DNA from: Sphingobacterium sp. R2
GTDB taxonomy: Bacteria; Bacteroidota; Bacteroidia; Sphingobacteriales; Sphingobacteriaceae
Assembly (NCBI RefSeq): GCF_040760075.1
Contig: NZ_CP142884.1
Coordinates: forward strand, 806,001-870,000
Reading direction: 5' to 3'
Length of the DNA: 64,000 bases
The notes under the pieces were generated by a model. The model was not told the origin of the DNA and ran no database searches. It saw nothing but the letters and a program-made list of their open reading frames with translations. The translations under genes were made by a program, and so were the position numbers. This document shows, piece by piece, positions 7,701-16,402 of the stretch. Position 1 is the stretch's first letter. The number at the start of each line of letters is the position of its first letter.

Positions 7701-9482
7701 TCAAAAACAATATTTATTCTCATCTATCAATTTCTTAGCGATTCGCTGACGTGCATCTTTCACATTAAATGGCTGTGCTTTTGTGAATCTGCGCAAACCA
7801 ACCAACATCATATTCAGTTCATCACCTTCACCAAACGAATATAATGCTTCTTTACCGGCAGCGCTGATTTTATCAATAGCACCATACAGATAGATCTCAG
7901 CCATATCTTTTGCATAGTCTGCTTTATCAGATCCTGTATGCAGCAATTTTTCTGCACGTAACAAGACTGACTCGGTGATATAAACATACCCGATAATATC
8001 CGCAATATTCATGAGGATTTCCTCTTCTTTGGAAAGCGACATCATCAATTTTTGCACTGCTGCTCCCGCAATCAATAACCCAGCTTTTTTAAGGTTTGCC
8101 ACAATTTTCTTTTCTGCAGCGAAAGGCGCATCGTCCTCTTCACCAAAATCTGGAATAGCGAGAAGCTCTCCAGCTACAGCTTGGGCAGGTCCCATCAGAT
8201 CCAATTCACCTTTCATGGCCCGTTTTAACAGCATGTCAACGACAAGCAATCGATTCACTTCATTGGTACCTTCAAAGATCCTGTTGATCCGTGAATCCCG
8301 ATAAGCGCGTTCCATTGGCGCATCTGCTGAGTAACCCATTCCACCATAAATCTGTACCCCTTCGTCAACCACATAATCCAACATCTCCGAGCACCATACT
8401 TTGATGATAGCGCACTCAATTGCAAACTGCTCCACAGACTTCAATTTTGCTTTTGCTTCATCCATACCGCCAGCAATCAATGCATCGTAGGCATCATCAA
8501 TATTTTGACCGGCACGATACGATGCCGACTCCACAGCAAACAAACGTGTTGCCATCTCAGCCAGCTTATAACGAATGGCGCCAAATTTGGAAATCGGCAG
8601 ATTAAACTGCACACGTTCATTGGCATATTGCACCGCATGGTTGATCACCATCCGTGCCGAACCGATCGTGGCAGCGCCTAGTTTTATACGGCCAATATTC
8701 AGGATATTTACAGCAATCTTAAATCCATTTTCACGATCAGAAAGCATATTCTCTACAGGAACGGCGCAATCATTGAAGAAGATCTGTCGTGTTGAAGATC
8801 CCTTAATACCCAATTTATGTTCTTCGGGATTCATCGTGATGCCACCAAAGTCTTTCTCAACAATAAATGCTGTCAGGTTTTTATCATCATCGATTTTTGC
8901 AAATACGATGAAGATATCTGCAAAACCGCCGTTTGTAATCCACATTTTTTGTCCATTGATCAAATAATGTGTCCCCTCGGCATTTAATTTTGCGGAAGTA
9001 CGACCCGAATTTGCATCCGATCCAGCATTGGGTTCCGTCAAACAATACGATGCCTTCCATTCACCGGTAGCAAGCTTTGGAACATATTTTGCCTTTTGGG
9101 CATCATTACCATAATACAAAATAGGCAGCGTACCGATTCCCGTATGAGCAGACAATGCGACAGCAAAAGAAAACCCGCCACCTACCGCATCGGCAACAAG
9201 CATAGAAGTGTTGAAATTCTTGCCGAAACCACCATATTCTTCGGGAATAGAAACACCCAACATGCCCAGTTCACCGGCCTTATCCATCAAACTAGGCATA
9301 AGTCCTTCTTCTTGGGCATCGATACGGTCGAGCTTATTTAGTACTTCGGTATCCAGGAAATCCAAGCAGGTCTGACGAATCATTTTAGCTTCTTCATCAA
9401 ATTCTTCCGGAATAAAAACGGCTGTATAGGGAGTCTCTCTAATCACGAACTCTCCGCCTTTAATTGCTTTATTTTCGCTCAT
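7701..9482 (-). CDS. fadE: acyl-CoA dehydrogenase (beta-oxidation step 1)
   Basis: A 593-residue FAD enzyme that oxidises fatty acyl-CoA to trans-2-enoyl-CoA and passes electrons to electron-transfer flavoprotein. Residues 40-160 are the alpha-helical N-terminal domain, 147-245 the beta domain with CLTEPNAGSD and WITNGG, and 260-410 the C-terminal FAD domain ending IFEGTNEVNR, whose Glu404 is the expected catalytic base. Residues 420-593 form an extra helical C-terminal domain typical of the roughly 590-residue Gram-positive/Bacteroidota FadE type rather than of short MCAD-like enzymes. It is the last gene of the marR-fadN-fadA-fadE group, with a 135-bp gap before it and a terminator after it. 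Chain-length preference is not visible. Confidence 0.93.
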   Translation of the reverse strand: MSENKAIKGGEFVIRETPYTAVFIPEEFDEEAKMIRQTCLDFLDTEVLNKLDRIDAQEEGLMPSLMDKAGELGMLGVSIPEEYGGFGKNFNTSMLVADAVGGGFSFAVALSAHTGIGTLPILYYGNDAQKAKYVPKLATGEWKASYCLTEPNAGSDANSGRTSAKLNAEGTHYLINGQKMWITNGGFADIFIVFAKIDDDKNLTAFIVEKDFGGITMNPEEHKLGIKGSSTRQIFFNDCAVPVENMLSDRENGFKIAVNILNIGRIKLGAATIGSARMVINHAVQYANERVQFNLPISKFGAIRYKLAEMATRLFAVESASYRAGQNIDDAYDALIAGGMDEAKAKLKSVEQFAIECAIIKVWCSEMLDYVVDEGVQIYGGMGYSADAPMERAYRDSRINRIFEGTNEVNRLLVVDMLLKRAMKGELDLMGPAQAVAGELLAIPDFGEEDDAPFAAEKKIVANLKKAGLLIAGAAVQKLMMSLSKEEEILMNIADIIGYVYITESVLLRAEKLLHTGSDKADYAKDMAEIYLYGAIDKISAAGKEALYSFGEGDELNMMLVGLRRFTKAQPFNVKDARQRIAKKLIDENKYCF

Positions 9483-9505
9483 TGTCTTTTTAGATTTATA
9501 GGGAT

Positions 9506-9531
9506 CAGCAAATCACTGCTACGTGATGCTG
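9506..9531 (-). other. hairpin in the fadA-fadE gap
   Basis: CAGCA-aa-TCAC and GTGA-TGCTG form an imperfect 9-bp stem with a six-base loop in the 135-bp gap. There is no U-run, so it is not a canonical terminator; it could be a processing or stability element. Confidence 0.3.
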
Positions 9532-9617
9532 CTGTCCACAATGTTTTTAAATACTTCTATGCGTTATGAGATCAGAGATCCATATTTCGTTTATATTGCT
9601 ATTCTTAGCGGTTAATT

Positions 9618-10793
9618 TTAGTCCAATAACTCAAAAATACCAGCTGCTCCTTGACCAGTTCCGACACACATCGTCACCATGCCATATTTTTTGCCTCTGC
9701 GTTTCAACTCGTTTAAGACTTGGACCGTCAATTTAGCTCCTGTACATCCAAGAGGATGCCCTAAAGCGATGGCACCACCATTGACATTTACTTTCTCTTC
9801 GTCTAATCCAAGTTCACGAATAACGGCTAGCGATTGAGAGGCGAAAGCTTCATTCAACTCAAAGAGATCAATATCTTCCTGTTTAAGACCCGCTTTTGCC
9901 AAAGCCTTGGGTATGGCATAGATAGGTCCGATACCCATAATGCGAGGTGGAACACCTGCTACAGCAAAACTAACGAGCTTTGCTATAGGTTTTACACCAA
10001 GCTCTTTCACTTTTGCTTCAGACATCACCAAGACAAATGCAGCCCCATCAGAAGTTTGTGAGGAATTCCCTGCTGTCACGGAACCATTCGCTGCAAAAAC
10101 TGGTTTTAATTTCCCTAAAGCCTCCAGGGAAGTATCGGCTCGAGGACCTTCATCCGTATCAACGACATATTCACGCGTTGCAATCTTGCCGTCTTTCAAA
10201 TAATTTTCTTTTACGGTGATAGGTACGATACCATCTTTCAAATGACCATTTTGAATAGCTGCAACTGCCTTTTGATTTGATTTAAGGGCAAAAGCATCCT
10301 GATCTTCACGTGACACATTGTAATCCTTGGCTACAGCTTCGGCAGTCAATCCCATACCCCAATACCAATCGGGATGCTCTTTTGCCACGACAGGATTAGG
10401 CACAATTTTCCAACCTCCAAAGGGCATTCCGGACATCACCTCTACCCCACCGGCGATAATAACATCTGCCATGCCAGTCTTGATCTTTGCGACGGCTGTT
10501 GCAATAGTCTCCAAACCTGAAGCACAGTACCGATTAACGGTTACTCCCGGGACCTTATCCGTATCCAATCCCATCAGTGAAATGAAACGAGCCATATTGA
10601 GTCCCTGCTCCGCTTCCGGCATGGCATTCCCAACGATAACATCGTCTATATCTTCTTTATTTAAATTCGGCACAGTGGATACAAGATGCTTAATCACATC
10701 CGATGCTAAATCATCCGCCCGCATACAGCGAAATACTCCCCGAGGCGCTTTGCCTACTGCTGTACGAAATCCTGCTACTATGTATGCTTCCAT
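9618..10793 (-). CDS. fadA: acetyl-CoA C-acyltransferase (3-ketoacyl-CoA thiolase)
   Basis: A 391-residue thiolase that cleaves 3-ketoacyl-CoA with CoA to release acetyl-CoA. The nucleophile is Cys90 in [10 protein letters not shown]; His346 lies in [14 protein letters not shown]; and Cys376 lies in the C-terminal [11 protein letters not shown] motif, so all three catalytic positions are intact. The length is typical. It begins 30 bp after the multifunctional fadN gene and precedes fadE, making the same fadN-fadA-fadE order as the Bacillus subtilis fadNAE operon. A biosynthetic acetyl-CoA acetyltransferase is the alternative, but the neighbours argue for degradation. Confidence 0.94.
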   Translation of the reverse strand: MEAYIVAGFRTAVGKAPRGVFRCMRADDLASDVIKHLVSTVPNLNKEDIDDVIVGNAMPEAEQGLNMARFISLMGLDTDKVPGVTVNRYCASGLETIATAVAKIKTGMADVIIAGGVEVMSGMPFGGWKIVPNPVVAKEHPDWYWGMGLTAEAVAKDYNVSREDQDAFALKSNQKAVAAIQNGHLKDGIVPITVKENYLKDGKIATREYVVDTDEGPRADTSLEALGKLKPVFAANGSVTAGNSSQTSDGAAFVLVMSEAKVKELGVKPIAKLVSFAVAGVPPRIMGIGPIYAIPKALAKAGLKQEDIDLFELNEAFASQSLAVIRELGLDEEKVNVNGGAIALGHPLGCTGAKLTVQVLNELKRRGKKYGMVTMCVGTGQGAAGIFELLD

Positions 10794-10823
10794 TATTTTT
10801 AATTTTTTCGTGAGTAGTGATTT

Positions 10824-13253
10824 TTAGTTCCGTAAAGGCTTACCCTTGGTCAGCATAAATTGAATCCTTTCAAGCGTTTTGCGTTCGGCACAAAGCTCGA
10901 GGAAAGTTTTACGCTCTAGATCCAATAGATATTGTTCAGACACTTCGGTCGGTGACGATAAATTTCCACCACACATCACCCAGCCTAGTTTTTCTGAGAT
11001 CTTTCGATCATAATCAGAGATATAATTACCTTCACGCATCGATGAAGCCCCCACATACACGATCCCTAATCCTTGGTTTCCTAAAACCTTGATATCATTG
11101 CGTGGAGCAGGCTGAACATAACCCTCATCAGCCAGTTCCAGTGCCTTTGCTTTGGCATCTGCCAAAAGGCGGGCACGATTCATGGTAATTGCAAATTTAT
11201 CTTTCTGCAAATAGCCGAGTTCATAGGCTTCATAAGCAGAAGTCGAAACTTTCGCTTGCCCAATGGTCAGGAATTTATCTTTTAGGGTGTTCTGCACAAT
11301 CTGATCCTCCTTAAATTCCTCCGAGGCACGTAGTGTAAATTCTTTGGTTCCACCGCCACCGGGAATAACACCAACGCCAAGTTCAACCAAGCCCATATAG
11401 GTTTCGGCATGAGCCTGCACAAAATCAGCATGCATGGAGAATTCACAGCCACCGCCGAGGGTCATTTGAAAGGGAGCAACGACTACCGGAATTGATGAGT
11501 ACCGCAACCGCATCGATGTATTTTGAAAGGCACGGACTGCCATATTCAATTCATCAAAATCCTGTTCTACGGCCATCATGAAAATCATTCCGATGTTGGC
11601 GCCAGCGGAGAAATTTTTCCCATCATTAGAAACTACCAATCCGCGGTATTCTTTTTCGGCAAGATCGATTGCTTTATTCAAACCTTGAATCACATCGCCA
11701 CCAATGGTATTCATCTTCGTGTGGAATTCACAATTGATAATACCATCACCGAGATCAATAATAGAAACCCCCGTATTTTTCCAGATTGTTTTACTTTCCC
11801 GAATATGATCCAATACGATCAGATCTTCCGTTCCCGGAATAGCTTTATAAGATTTGGTTGCAATATCATAATAGTGACGTACACCATTTTCAATTTTATA
11901 GAAAGATTCATGTCCTGCATCTAGCATTTCATGTACCCAGGGCGCAACTTCACCATTTTGACCTGGAAGTCGTTTTTCTTCTGCCTTAATTTTAGCTAAC
12001 GTCTCACGAACACCTAAAGCATCCCATACTTCAAATGGTCCTAACTCCCAACCAAATCCAGCACGCATGGCATCATCAATACGGAAGAAGTTATCGGTTA
12101 TTTCTGGGACACGGCGGGATACATATTCAAACAAAGGATAATGCATGGCACGGAAAAGTTCCGCCGCTTTATCGCTTCCTTGTTCATAGACTTTCATCCG
12201 CTTGCGGATATCCTCCACAGGCTTGGTGGCTTCCAAAGTAGCTGATTTCACTTTTTGCTGTGAGCCAAATTCCAGTGTTTTTAGATTTAGAGACAAAATC
12301 TCCGAATTACCATCGGCAGCTTTTACTTTTTCATAAAACCCTTTCTTGGTTTTCTCACCCAACCATTTATTTTCGACCATTTTACTGATGAAAGGAGGAA
12401 GTTCGAATACCCCTTTCGCTTCATCTTCTGGCGCATTTTGTGCCAGTCCATTAGCAACATTCACCAAAGTATCCAGTCCGACCACATCTGCCGTACGAAA
12501 TGTTGCCGATTTAGGGTGTCCCATTGCGGGGCCGGTATATTTGTCGACCTCTTCTACTGTCAACCCCAAGGGTTCCACCAGATGAGTGACTGCCAACATC
12601 GAATAAACCCCGATACGATTTCCGATAAATGCCGGTGTATCTTTACACAGTACAACAGATTTACCTAACATCTTGTCACCGTATTTAAGAATAAAATCGA
12701 CGACTTCCGGTTTGGTATGCGGTGTTGGAATAACCTCCAATAAAGGTAGGTAGCGGGGTGGATTAAAGAAGTGGGTACCACAGAAATGATCTTTAAAATC
12801 CCCACTTCTACCCGCTGTCATTAAATGAATGGGAATACCAGAAGTATTGGAAGTAATTAATGTTCCAGGTTTTCGAAATTGCTCAACACGCTCGAAAACA
12901 GATTGTTTAACATCAAGTCGCTCAACAACAACCTCGATAATCCAATCCACGTGGGCAATATCTTTAAGATTATCGTCAAAGTTTCCTGTTTTGATTCGTT
13001 TAACAAAAGACTTGCTATAAATTGGCGATGGATTTGCTTTTAAAGCCGTTTCTAAAGAACTGTTTACAATACGATCCCGAACGATCTTACTCTCCAACGT
13101 GAGGCCCTTGGCTTCTTCCGCTGGGAGAAGTTCACGTGGAACGATATCCAACAGTAATACTTCAACACCAATGTTAGCAAAATGACAAGCAATTCGCGAG
13201 CCCATAACACCCGAACCGAGAACTGCCACTTTTCTAATATTTCTGTTCATCAT
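10824..13253 (-). CDS. fadN: 3-hydroxyacyl-CoA dehydrogenase/enoyl-CoA hydratase
   Basis: A roughly 809-residue bifunctional beta-oxidation enzyme that hydrates enoyl-CoA and oxidises the 3-hydroxy product with NAD. The dehydrogenase part comes first: Rossmann motif VAVLGSGVMGSRIACHFANIG near residue 10, then FFNPPRYLPLLEVIPT and NRIGVYSML. The hydratase/crotonase part is C-terminal (NFSAGANIGMIF, then QMTLGGGCEFSMHAD and GLVELGVGVIPGGGGT). This is the FadN order, opposite to E. coli FadB. Two adjacent ATGs (13253, 13250) fit the start equally; the one at 13271 adds six residues. It follows marR by about 40 bp and shares its promoter. Confidence 0.93.
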   Translation of the reverse strand: MMNRNIRKVAVLGSGVMGSRIACHFANIGVEVLLLDIVPRELLPAEEAKGLTLESKIVRDRIVNSSLETALKANPSPIYSKSFVKRIKTGNFDDNLKDIAHVDWIIEVVVERLDVKQSVFERVEQFRKPGTLITSNTSGIPIHLMTAGRSGDFKDHFCGTHFFNPPRYLPLLEVIPTPHTKPEVVDFILKYGDKMLGKSVVLCKDTPAFIGNRIGVYSMLAVTHLVEPLGLTVEEVDKYTGPAMGHPKSATFRTADVVGLDTLVNVANGLAQNAPEDEAKGVFELPPFISKMVENKWLGEKTKKGFYEKVKAADGNSEILSLNLKTLEFGSQQKVKSATLEATKPVEDIRKRMKVYEQGSDKAAELFRAMHYPLFEYVSRRVPEITDNFFRIDDAMRAGFGWELGPFEVWDALGVRETLAKIKAEEKRLPGQNGEVAPWVHEMLDAGHESFYKIENGVRHYYDIATKSYKAIPGTEDLIVLDHIRESKTIWKNTGVSIIDLGDGIINCEFHTKMNTIGGDVIQGLNKAIDLAEKEYRGLVVSNDGKNFSAGANIGMIFMMAVEQDFDELNMAVRAFQNTSMRLRYSSIPVVVAPFQMTLGGGCEFSMHADFVQAHAETYMGLVELGVGVIPGGGGTKEFTLRASEEFKEDQIVQNTLKDKFLTIGQAKVSTSAYEAYELGYLQKDKFAITMNRARLLADAKAKALELADEGYVQPAPRNDIKVLGNQGLGIVYVGASSMREGNYISDYDRKISEKLGWVMCGGNLSSPTEVSEQYLLDLERKTFLELCAERKTLERIQFMLTKGKPLRN

Positions 13254-13293
13254 AACATATTTAGTATGCACTTCTGTACATTTGGTTTAAATT

Positions 13294-13740
13294 TTAAACG
13301 ATTACTTCTTCCTTGTAGCTGTTTGCAAGATCATTTAGTTTTGCTAGCGAAGCAATCAATTGGTCACGCTCTTTTTCTGAAAAATTATCTGCCAGATATT
13401 GATTGAAATTACGCACGACATCTTTAGCAATTCTCCTCTTTTCACGACCTAGTTCTGTCAAATATACTTTGACAGATCTTTTATCCGTTTCGCTAGTCTC
13501 ACGGTAAATAAATCCCAGCGACTCCAAATTATTCAACACCCGAGACAAACTAGTTGTTTTAACTCCCGTCAGATTTGCAATCTGGGAAACAGGCGTACCT
13601 TCTTTATGGATATTTATCAAAATATAACCCGCCGCTTGGGTAAAACCGTACTGCGAAGCGATTTGATTGTATTTATTGGCTATGGTCTGCCAGCCTGTTT
13701 TTAAAAAATAATCAATTGTCTGATTTTGGTTCATAAGCAC
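13294..13740 (-). CDS. MarR-family regulator of the fad operon
   Basis: A 148-residue winged-helix dimeric repressor (146 residues if the second ATG at 13734 is used). The helix-turn-helix is seen in GTPVSQIANLTGVKTTSLSRVLNNLESLGFI with the wing YRETSETDKRSVKVYLTELG. It is the first gene of the beta-oxidation operon, directly before fadN. The promoter in front of it lies inside two overlapping inverted repeats, one with the TAACAA...TTGTTA form commonly bound by MarR proteins, so autoregulation together with the fad genes is likely. An acyl-CoA or fatty acid inducer is an inference from the neighbours. Confidence 0.9.
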   Translation of the reverse strand: MLMNQNQTIDYFLKTGWQTIANKYNQIASQYGFTQAAGYILINIHKEGTPVSQIANLTGVKTTSLSRVLNNLESLGFIYRETSETDKRSVKVYLTELGREKRRIAKDVVRNFNQYLADNFSEKERDQLIASLAKLNDLANSYKEEVIV

Positions 13741-13756
13741 ACTCTCAAGCTATTTA

Positions 13757-13785
13757 TTATGCTTGCATAACAAATATACTTGTTA
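13757..13785 (-). promoter_or_regulatory. marR-fad promoter overlapped by two inverted repeats
   Basis: The minus-strand -7 box TATATTTG occupies 13771-13778. A perfect palindrome TTATGC-TT-GCATAA spans 13757-13770, and a second inverted repeat TAACAA-N6-TTGTTA spans 13768-13785, enclosing the -7 box. A TTG lies about 20 bp upstream of the box, as expected for the -33 element. A repressor bound here would block RNA polymerase. Confidence 0.65.
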
Positions 13786-13978
13786 GGAATTAGAATAGCA
13801 ACAATCAACTTACAAATTTTGTCATATATTCGTCAGCATGATGACGGTTGATAAGTTAAGCGAAACTACGAACACCACTGAAATGTGGAAAACTTTTAAA
13901 TACTGATATACAGAACGATACAACACAGCTCAAAACTTTTATTAACAACCTTTATGTAATAATCAAAATTAATTCCGT

Positions 13979-13986
13979 TAACTTTG
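13979..13986 (+). promoter_or_regulatory. -7 box for the oxygenase gene
   Basis: TAACTTTG matches TAnnTTTG and lies 23 bp before the ATG at 14010, predicting a short leader of about 15-18 nt. Confidence 0.5.
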
Positions 13987-14009
13987 TCCTAAACAAATAT
14001 CAACACTGT

Positions 14010-14972
14010 ATGGCTTTAGTAAACATACCGCGCTTGGACTTGCAGCATTACACACAAGGAACCCAAGAACAAAGAAATCAATTTATTCAAGATATTGGCA
14101 AAGCGTTTAACGAAACGGGCTTTGTAACGATTGCAAATCATGGTTTATCAAAAGATCTGATAGAGGAGCTGTACCAAGTAGTGCCTGAATTTTTCAGCTT
14201 ACCTACTGAGACGAAGGAAAAATATGAGTTTCCGGAATTGGCAGGTCAGCGTGGTTATACAGCAAAAGGAAGAGAAAAAGCTAAAGATGCAAAGACTCCT
14301 GACTTAAAAGAATTTTGGCAGCGCGGCCAAACTATCGTTGGCGAAGAATATTCCAAAGCTGATTTCCCGGACAATCCAGAAGTTGCTGAAATTCCTCGCT
14401 TTAACGGCGTTACAGCTGAGGTTTATAAAAAGCTTGAAGATACAGGCCGGGAATTATTAAAAGCGATTGCGACCTACCTTGACCTAGAAGAGAATTACTT
14501 CGAAAAATTTGTTATCAATGGTAATTCTATTCTACGTGCGATCCATTACTTCCCTATCAATGATCCTGATGCCTTAGCGCCTGACGCTGTTCGTGCAGGT
14601 GCACACGAAGACATCAACCTCATTACGTTATTAATTGGTGCCAGTGCGGATGGTCTTGAAGTATTGACAAAAGATGGCGAATGGTTCCCTATTAAAGCCA
14701 AAGGCGAAGATATTGTTATTAATGTGGGCGATATGTTGCAACGATTAACAAACAATAAGCTGAAATCAACAACGCACCGTGTTGTCAATCCTCCACGGGA
14801 AAAGATGGGAACTTCTCGTTTTTCTATCCCTTTCTTTTTGCACCCAAAATCCTCCATGAGCCTGGCTTCACTAGCATCATGCATCGATGCAGAGCACCCT
14901 AAAGTTTACGAAGATTATACAGCCGGTCAATACCTGGATGAGCGGTTGAGAGAAATCGGATTGAAAATGTAA
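14010..14972 (+). CDS. isopenicillin N synthase-like 2-oxoglutarate/Fe(II) oxygenase
   Basis: A 320-residue member of the 2OG-Fe(II) dioxygenase superfamily. The N-terminal DIOX_N segment (IPRLDLQ, ETGFVTIANHGL) is followed by the double-stranded beta-helix with Fe ligands His199 and Asp201 (GAHEDINLITLL) and His256 (STTHRVVNPP); Arg270 in SRFSIPFF is the expected 2-oxoglutarate carboxylate ligand. All catalytic residues are present. It is monocistronic, with its own promoter and terminator. Homologues in Bacteroidota are annotated only by family, and the substrate cannot be read; a penicillin biosynthesis role is not implied. Confidence 0.88.
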   Translation: MALVNIPRLDLQHYTQGTQEQRNQFIQDIGKAFNETGFVTIANHGLSKDLIEELYQVVPEFFSLPTETKEKYEFPELAGQRGYTAKGREKAKDAKTPDLKEFWQRGQTIVGEEYSKADFPDNPEVAEIPRFNGVTAEVYKKLEDTGRELLKAIATYLDLEENYFEKFVINGNSILRAIHYFPINDPDALAPDAVRAGAHEDINLITLLIGASADGLEVLTKDGEWFPIKAKGEDIVINVGDMLQRLTNNKLKSTTHRVVNPPREKMGTSRFSIPFFLHPKSSMSLASLASCIDAEHPKVYEDYTAGQYLDERLREIGLKM

Positions 14973-14996
14973 CTGAATAGGCTACGTACCGTATAT

Positions 14997-15029
14997 AAAA
15001 GTCCGTTAGTTAATTACTAGCGGACTTTT
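14997..15029 (+). terminator. terminator of the oxygenase gene
   Basis: Perfect AAAAGTCCG/CGGACTTTT arms with an inner AGT/ACT pair, followed by TTTTATAAAA. Confidence 0.85.
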
Positions 15030-15071
15030 TTTATAAAATGAAGCGATTCGGGACCTGTCCGACGGCTGCAC

Positions 15072-15124
15072 ACTAGGCGCCCACCATTAGAGTAGGCAAA
15101 CATTGGCCCCACAGTAGGCGAACA
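15072..15124. repeat. degenerate 12-bp repeats
   Basis: AGTAGGCAAACA (15091-15102) and AGTAGGCGAACA (15113-15124) differ at one base; ACTAGGCGCCCA (15072-15083) is a third diverged copy. They stand 19-22 bp apart in a GC-richer, non-coding stretch. Confidence 0.4.
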
Positions 15125-15193
15125 GTAGAGAATACTAGGGCTTTCACAAGCAAGATACGAATAGATGGCGAATAAGTGTTTAAGAAGGGGCTA

Positions 15194-15556
15194 TCAACCG
15201 CCCTTGATCTCCTGCTTAATTTTAGTCGGCAAGCTTTCCACAATTAGACTATAACTATGCAAAATTAGTTCTTCAAGCTTTTTGTCATCCAGTTCTCGAT
15301 TGGCAATAATCGTATTCCAATGTTTTTTATTCATATGATAGCCTGGTAGCACTGTTTGCTCGTACTTTTCACGCAATTCAACTGCTATTTCGGGATCACA
15401 CTTTACATTAAACCGAAGTTCATCGATCTGATCCAGCCCAACCAATAAAAAAATTTTGCCGCCAATCTTAAATACAAGTGTATCCGGACCAAATGGAGTC
15501 TCTTCTACGACTGGACCGATCGATAAACAATAATCTCTTAAATCTTCAATGTTCAT
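15194..15556 (-). CDS. MmcQ/YjbR family protein
   Basis: A 120-residue small protein of the YjbR/CyaY-like superfamily (often labelled MmcQ/YjbR DNA-binding). Signatures are the N-terminal LRDYCLSIGPVVEETPFGPDTLVFKI, the central FNVKCDPEIAVELREKY, and the late HMNKKHWNTIIANRELDD segment. These proteins have a double-wing fold; DNA binding has been suggested from structure but the role is unproven. It is followed on the minus strand by the stretch with the 12-bp repeats and preceded by a thioredoxin-like gene in the same orientation. Confidence 0.88.
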   Translation of the reverse strand: MNIEDLRDYCLSIGPVVEETPFGPDTLVFKIGGKIFLLVGLDQIDELRFNVKCDPEIAVELREKYEQTVLPGYHMNKKHWNTIIANRELDDKKLEELILHSYSLIVESLPTKIKQEIKGG

Positions 15557-15621
15557 ATTTTATTGGATTTAGCTTAACATCACATTACCAAACCATGACA
15601 AGGAAAAAAATGTACTTTCCC

Positions 15622-16176
15622 TTATTTTTCTAGCACTGACTGGATTTCCTGTTGAATGGCGACCCCTTTATCGGTATTATACCACTTTTGAATTTCTTCT
15701 TTAATTCCAGAAAAATCCATTCCCTGCTCTTTCAACTTCAAGAACAATTCCTGACAAGCTGCGGGGCGTGGTCCCCAGACAGCTAAATCTTGTCCATTTT
15801 CATCACGTATCACAAGAATCGGAATAGATTTTCCACCGTTAGTTAAATACGAATCTATTAAAAAGGGAGCGCTATCACGCAATTGGATATCGACAGTAAC
15901 ATTGGGATTTTGGGCTGCCATCTTAGCGAGCATCGGTACAGAATGCGCTGCATCCCCACACCAAGGCTCAGTAATAATAATCCATTGTTGCTTTTCTGCA
16001 ATTGACTTCACAAACTGTTCAAAAGCGGAAGTTGGCTCAAATCGCCTTATCCAACGACCCATTCTGGCCCAATTCATTTTAGTGTATTGATAATATTCTT
16101 CATCTTGATAAGTGGGGTGATTCTCAGGATGGTTTAAGATATCTTCGAATAGTTGCAAGTAATTTTCAAAAGTCAT
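15622..16176 (-). CDS. thioredoxin-like protein with a WCGD site
   Basis: A thioredoxin-fold protein of about 184 residues when started at 16176 (MTFENYLQLF); an ATG at 16194 adds six residues. The core WIIITEPWCGDAAHSVPML aligns with the active-site strand and helix of thioredoxins, but the second cysteine of CxxC is replaced by Asp, leaving a single Cys (about residue 73). SIPILVIRD supplies the conserved cis-Pro. With one cysteine it cannot be a classical disulfide reductase; such Bacteroidota/Firmicutes proteins are usually annotated simply as thioredoxin family. It has no signal peptide, so it is cytoplasmic. Confidence 0.82.
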   Translation of the reverse strand: MTFENYLQLFEDILNHPENHPTYQDEEYYQYTKMNWARMGRWIRRFEPTSAFEQFVKSIAEKQQWIIITEPWCGDAAHSVPMLAKMAAQNPNVTVDIQLRDSAPFLIDSYLTNGGKSIPILVIRDENGQDLAVWGPRPAACQELFLKLKEQGMDFSGIKEEIQKWYNTDKGVAIQQEIQSVLEK

Positions 16177-16328
16177 AACATCAATTTTATGCAAAGGTAA
16201 ATTTTACTTTCAACTTTCTCAACATACCTAGTGGCAACTGTCTGTATTGAATGCAATAAAAAAATAGAATGCTCCAAAACTCCCTTTAAAGAAATAAAGA
16301 ATTGAAATACCGATACCATATACCAAAG

Positions 16329-16358
16329 ATTTTACATTCAGAAAAGATATTTTACATT
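16329..16358 (+). promoter_or_regulatory. paired direct repeats upstream of the outer membrane protein gene
   Basis: ATTTTACATT occurs at 16329-16338 and again at 16349-16358, exactly 20 bp apart (two helical turns), ending about 20 bp before the -7 box TATATTTG at 16378-16385. This spacing is typical of tandem activator sites such as those of LytTR-type response regulators. Confidence 0.45.
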
Positions 16359-16377
16359 TATTAACGATTAAGTAAAT

Positions 16378-16385
16378 TATATTTG
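16378..16385 (+). promoter_or_regulatory. -7 box for the outer membrane protein/GLPGLI operon
   Basis: TATATTTG matches TAnnTTTG perfectly and lies 18 bp before the ATG at 16403, so the leader would be about 10 nt. Confidence 0.55.
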
Positions 16386-16402
16386 AAGGATAACACCCGG
16401 AC

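Noticed and set aside
10327..10827. 166-codon reading frame antisense to fadA
   Set aside because: It overlaps a complete thiolase with all catalytic residues and has no family features of its own.
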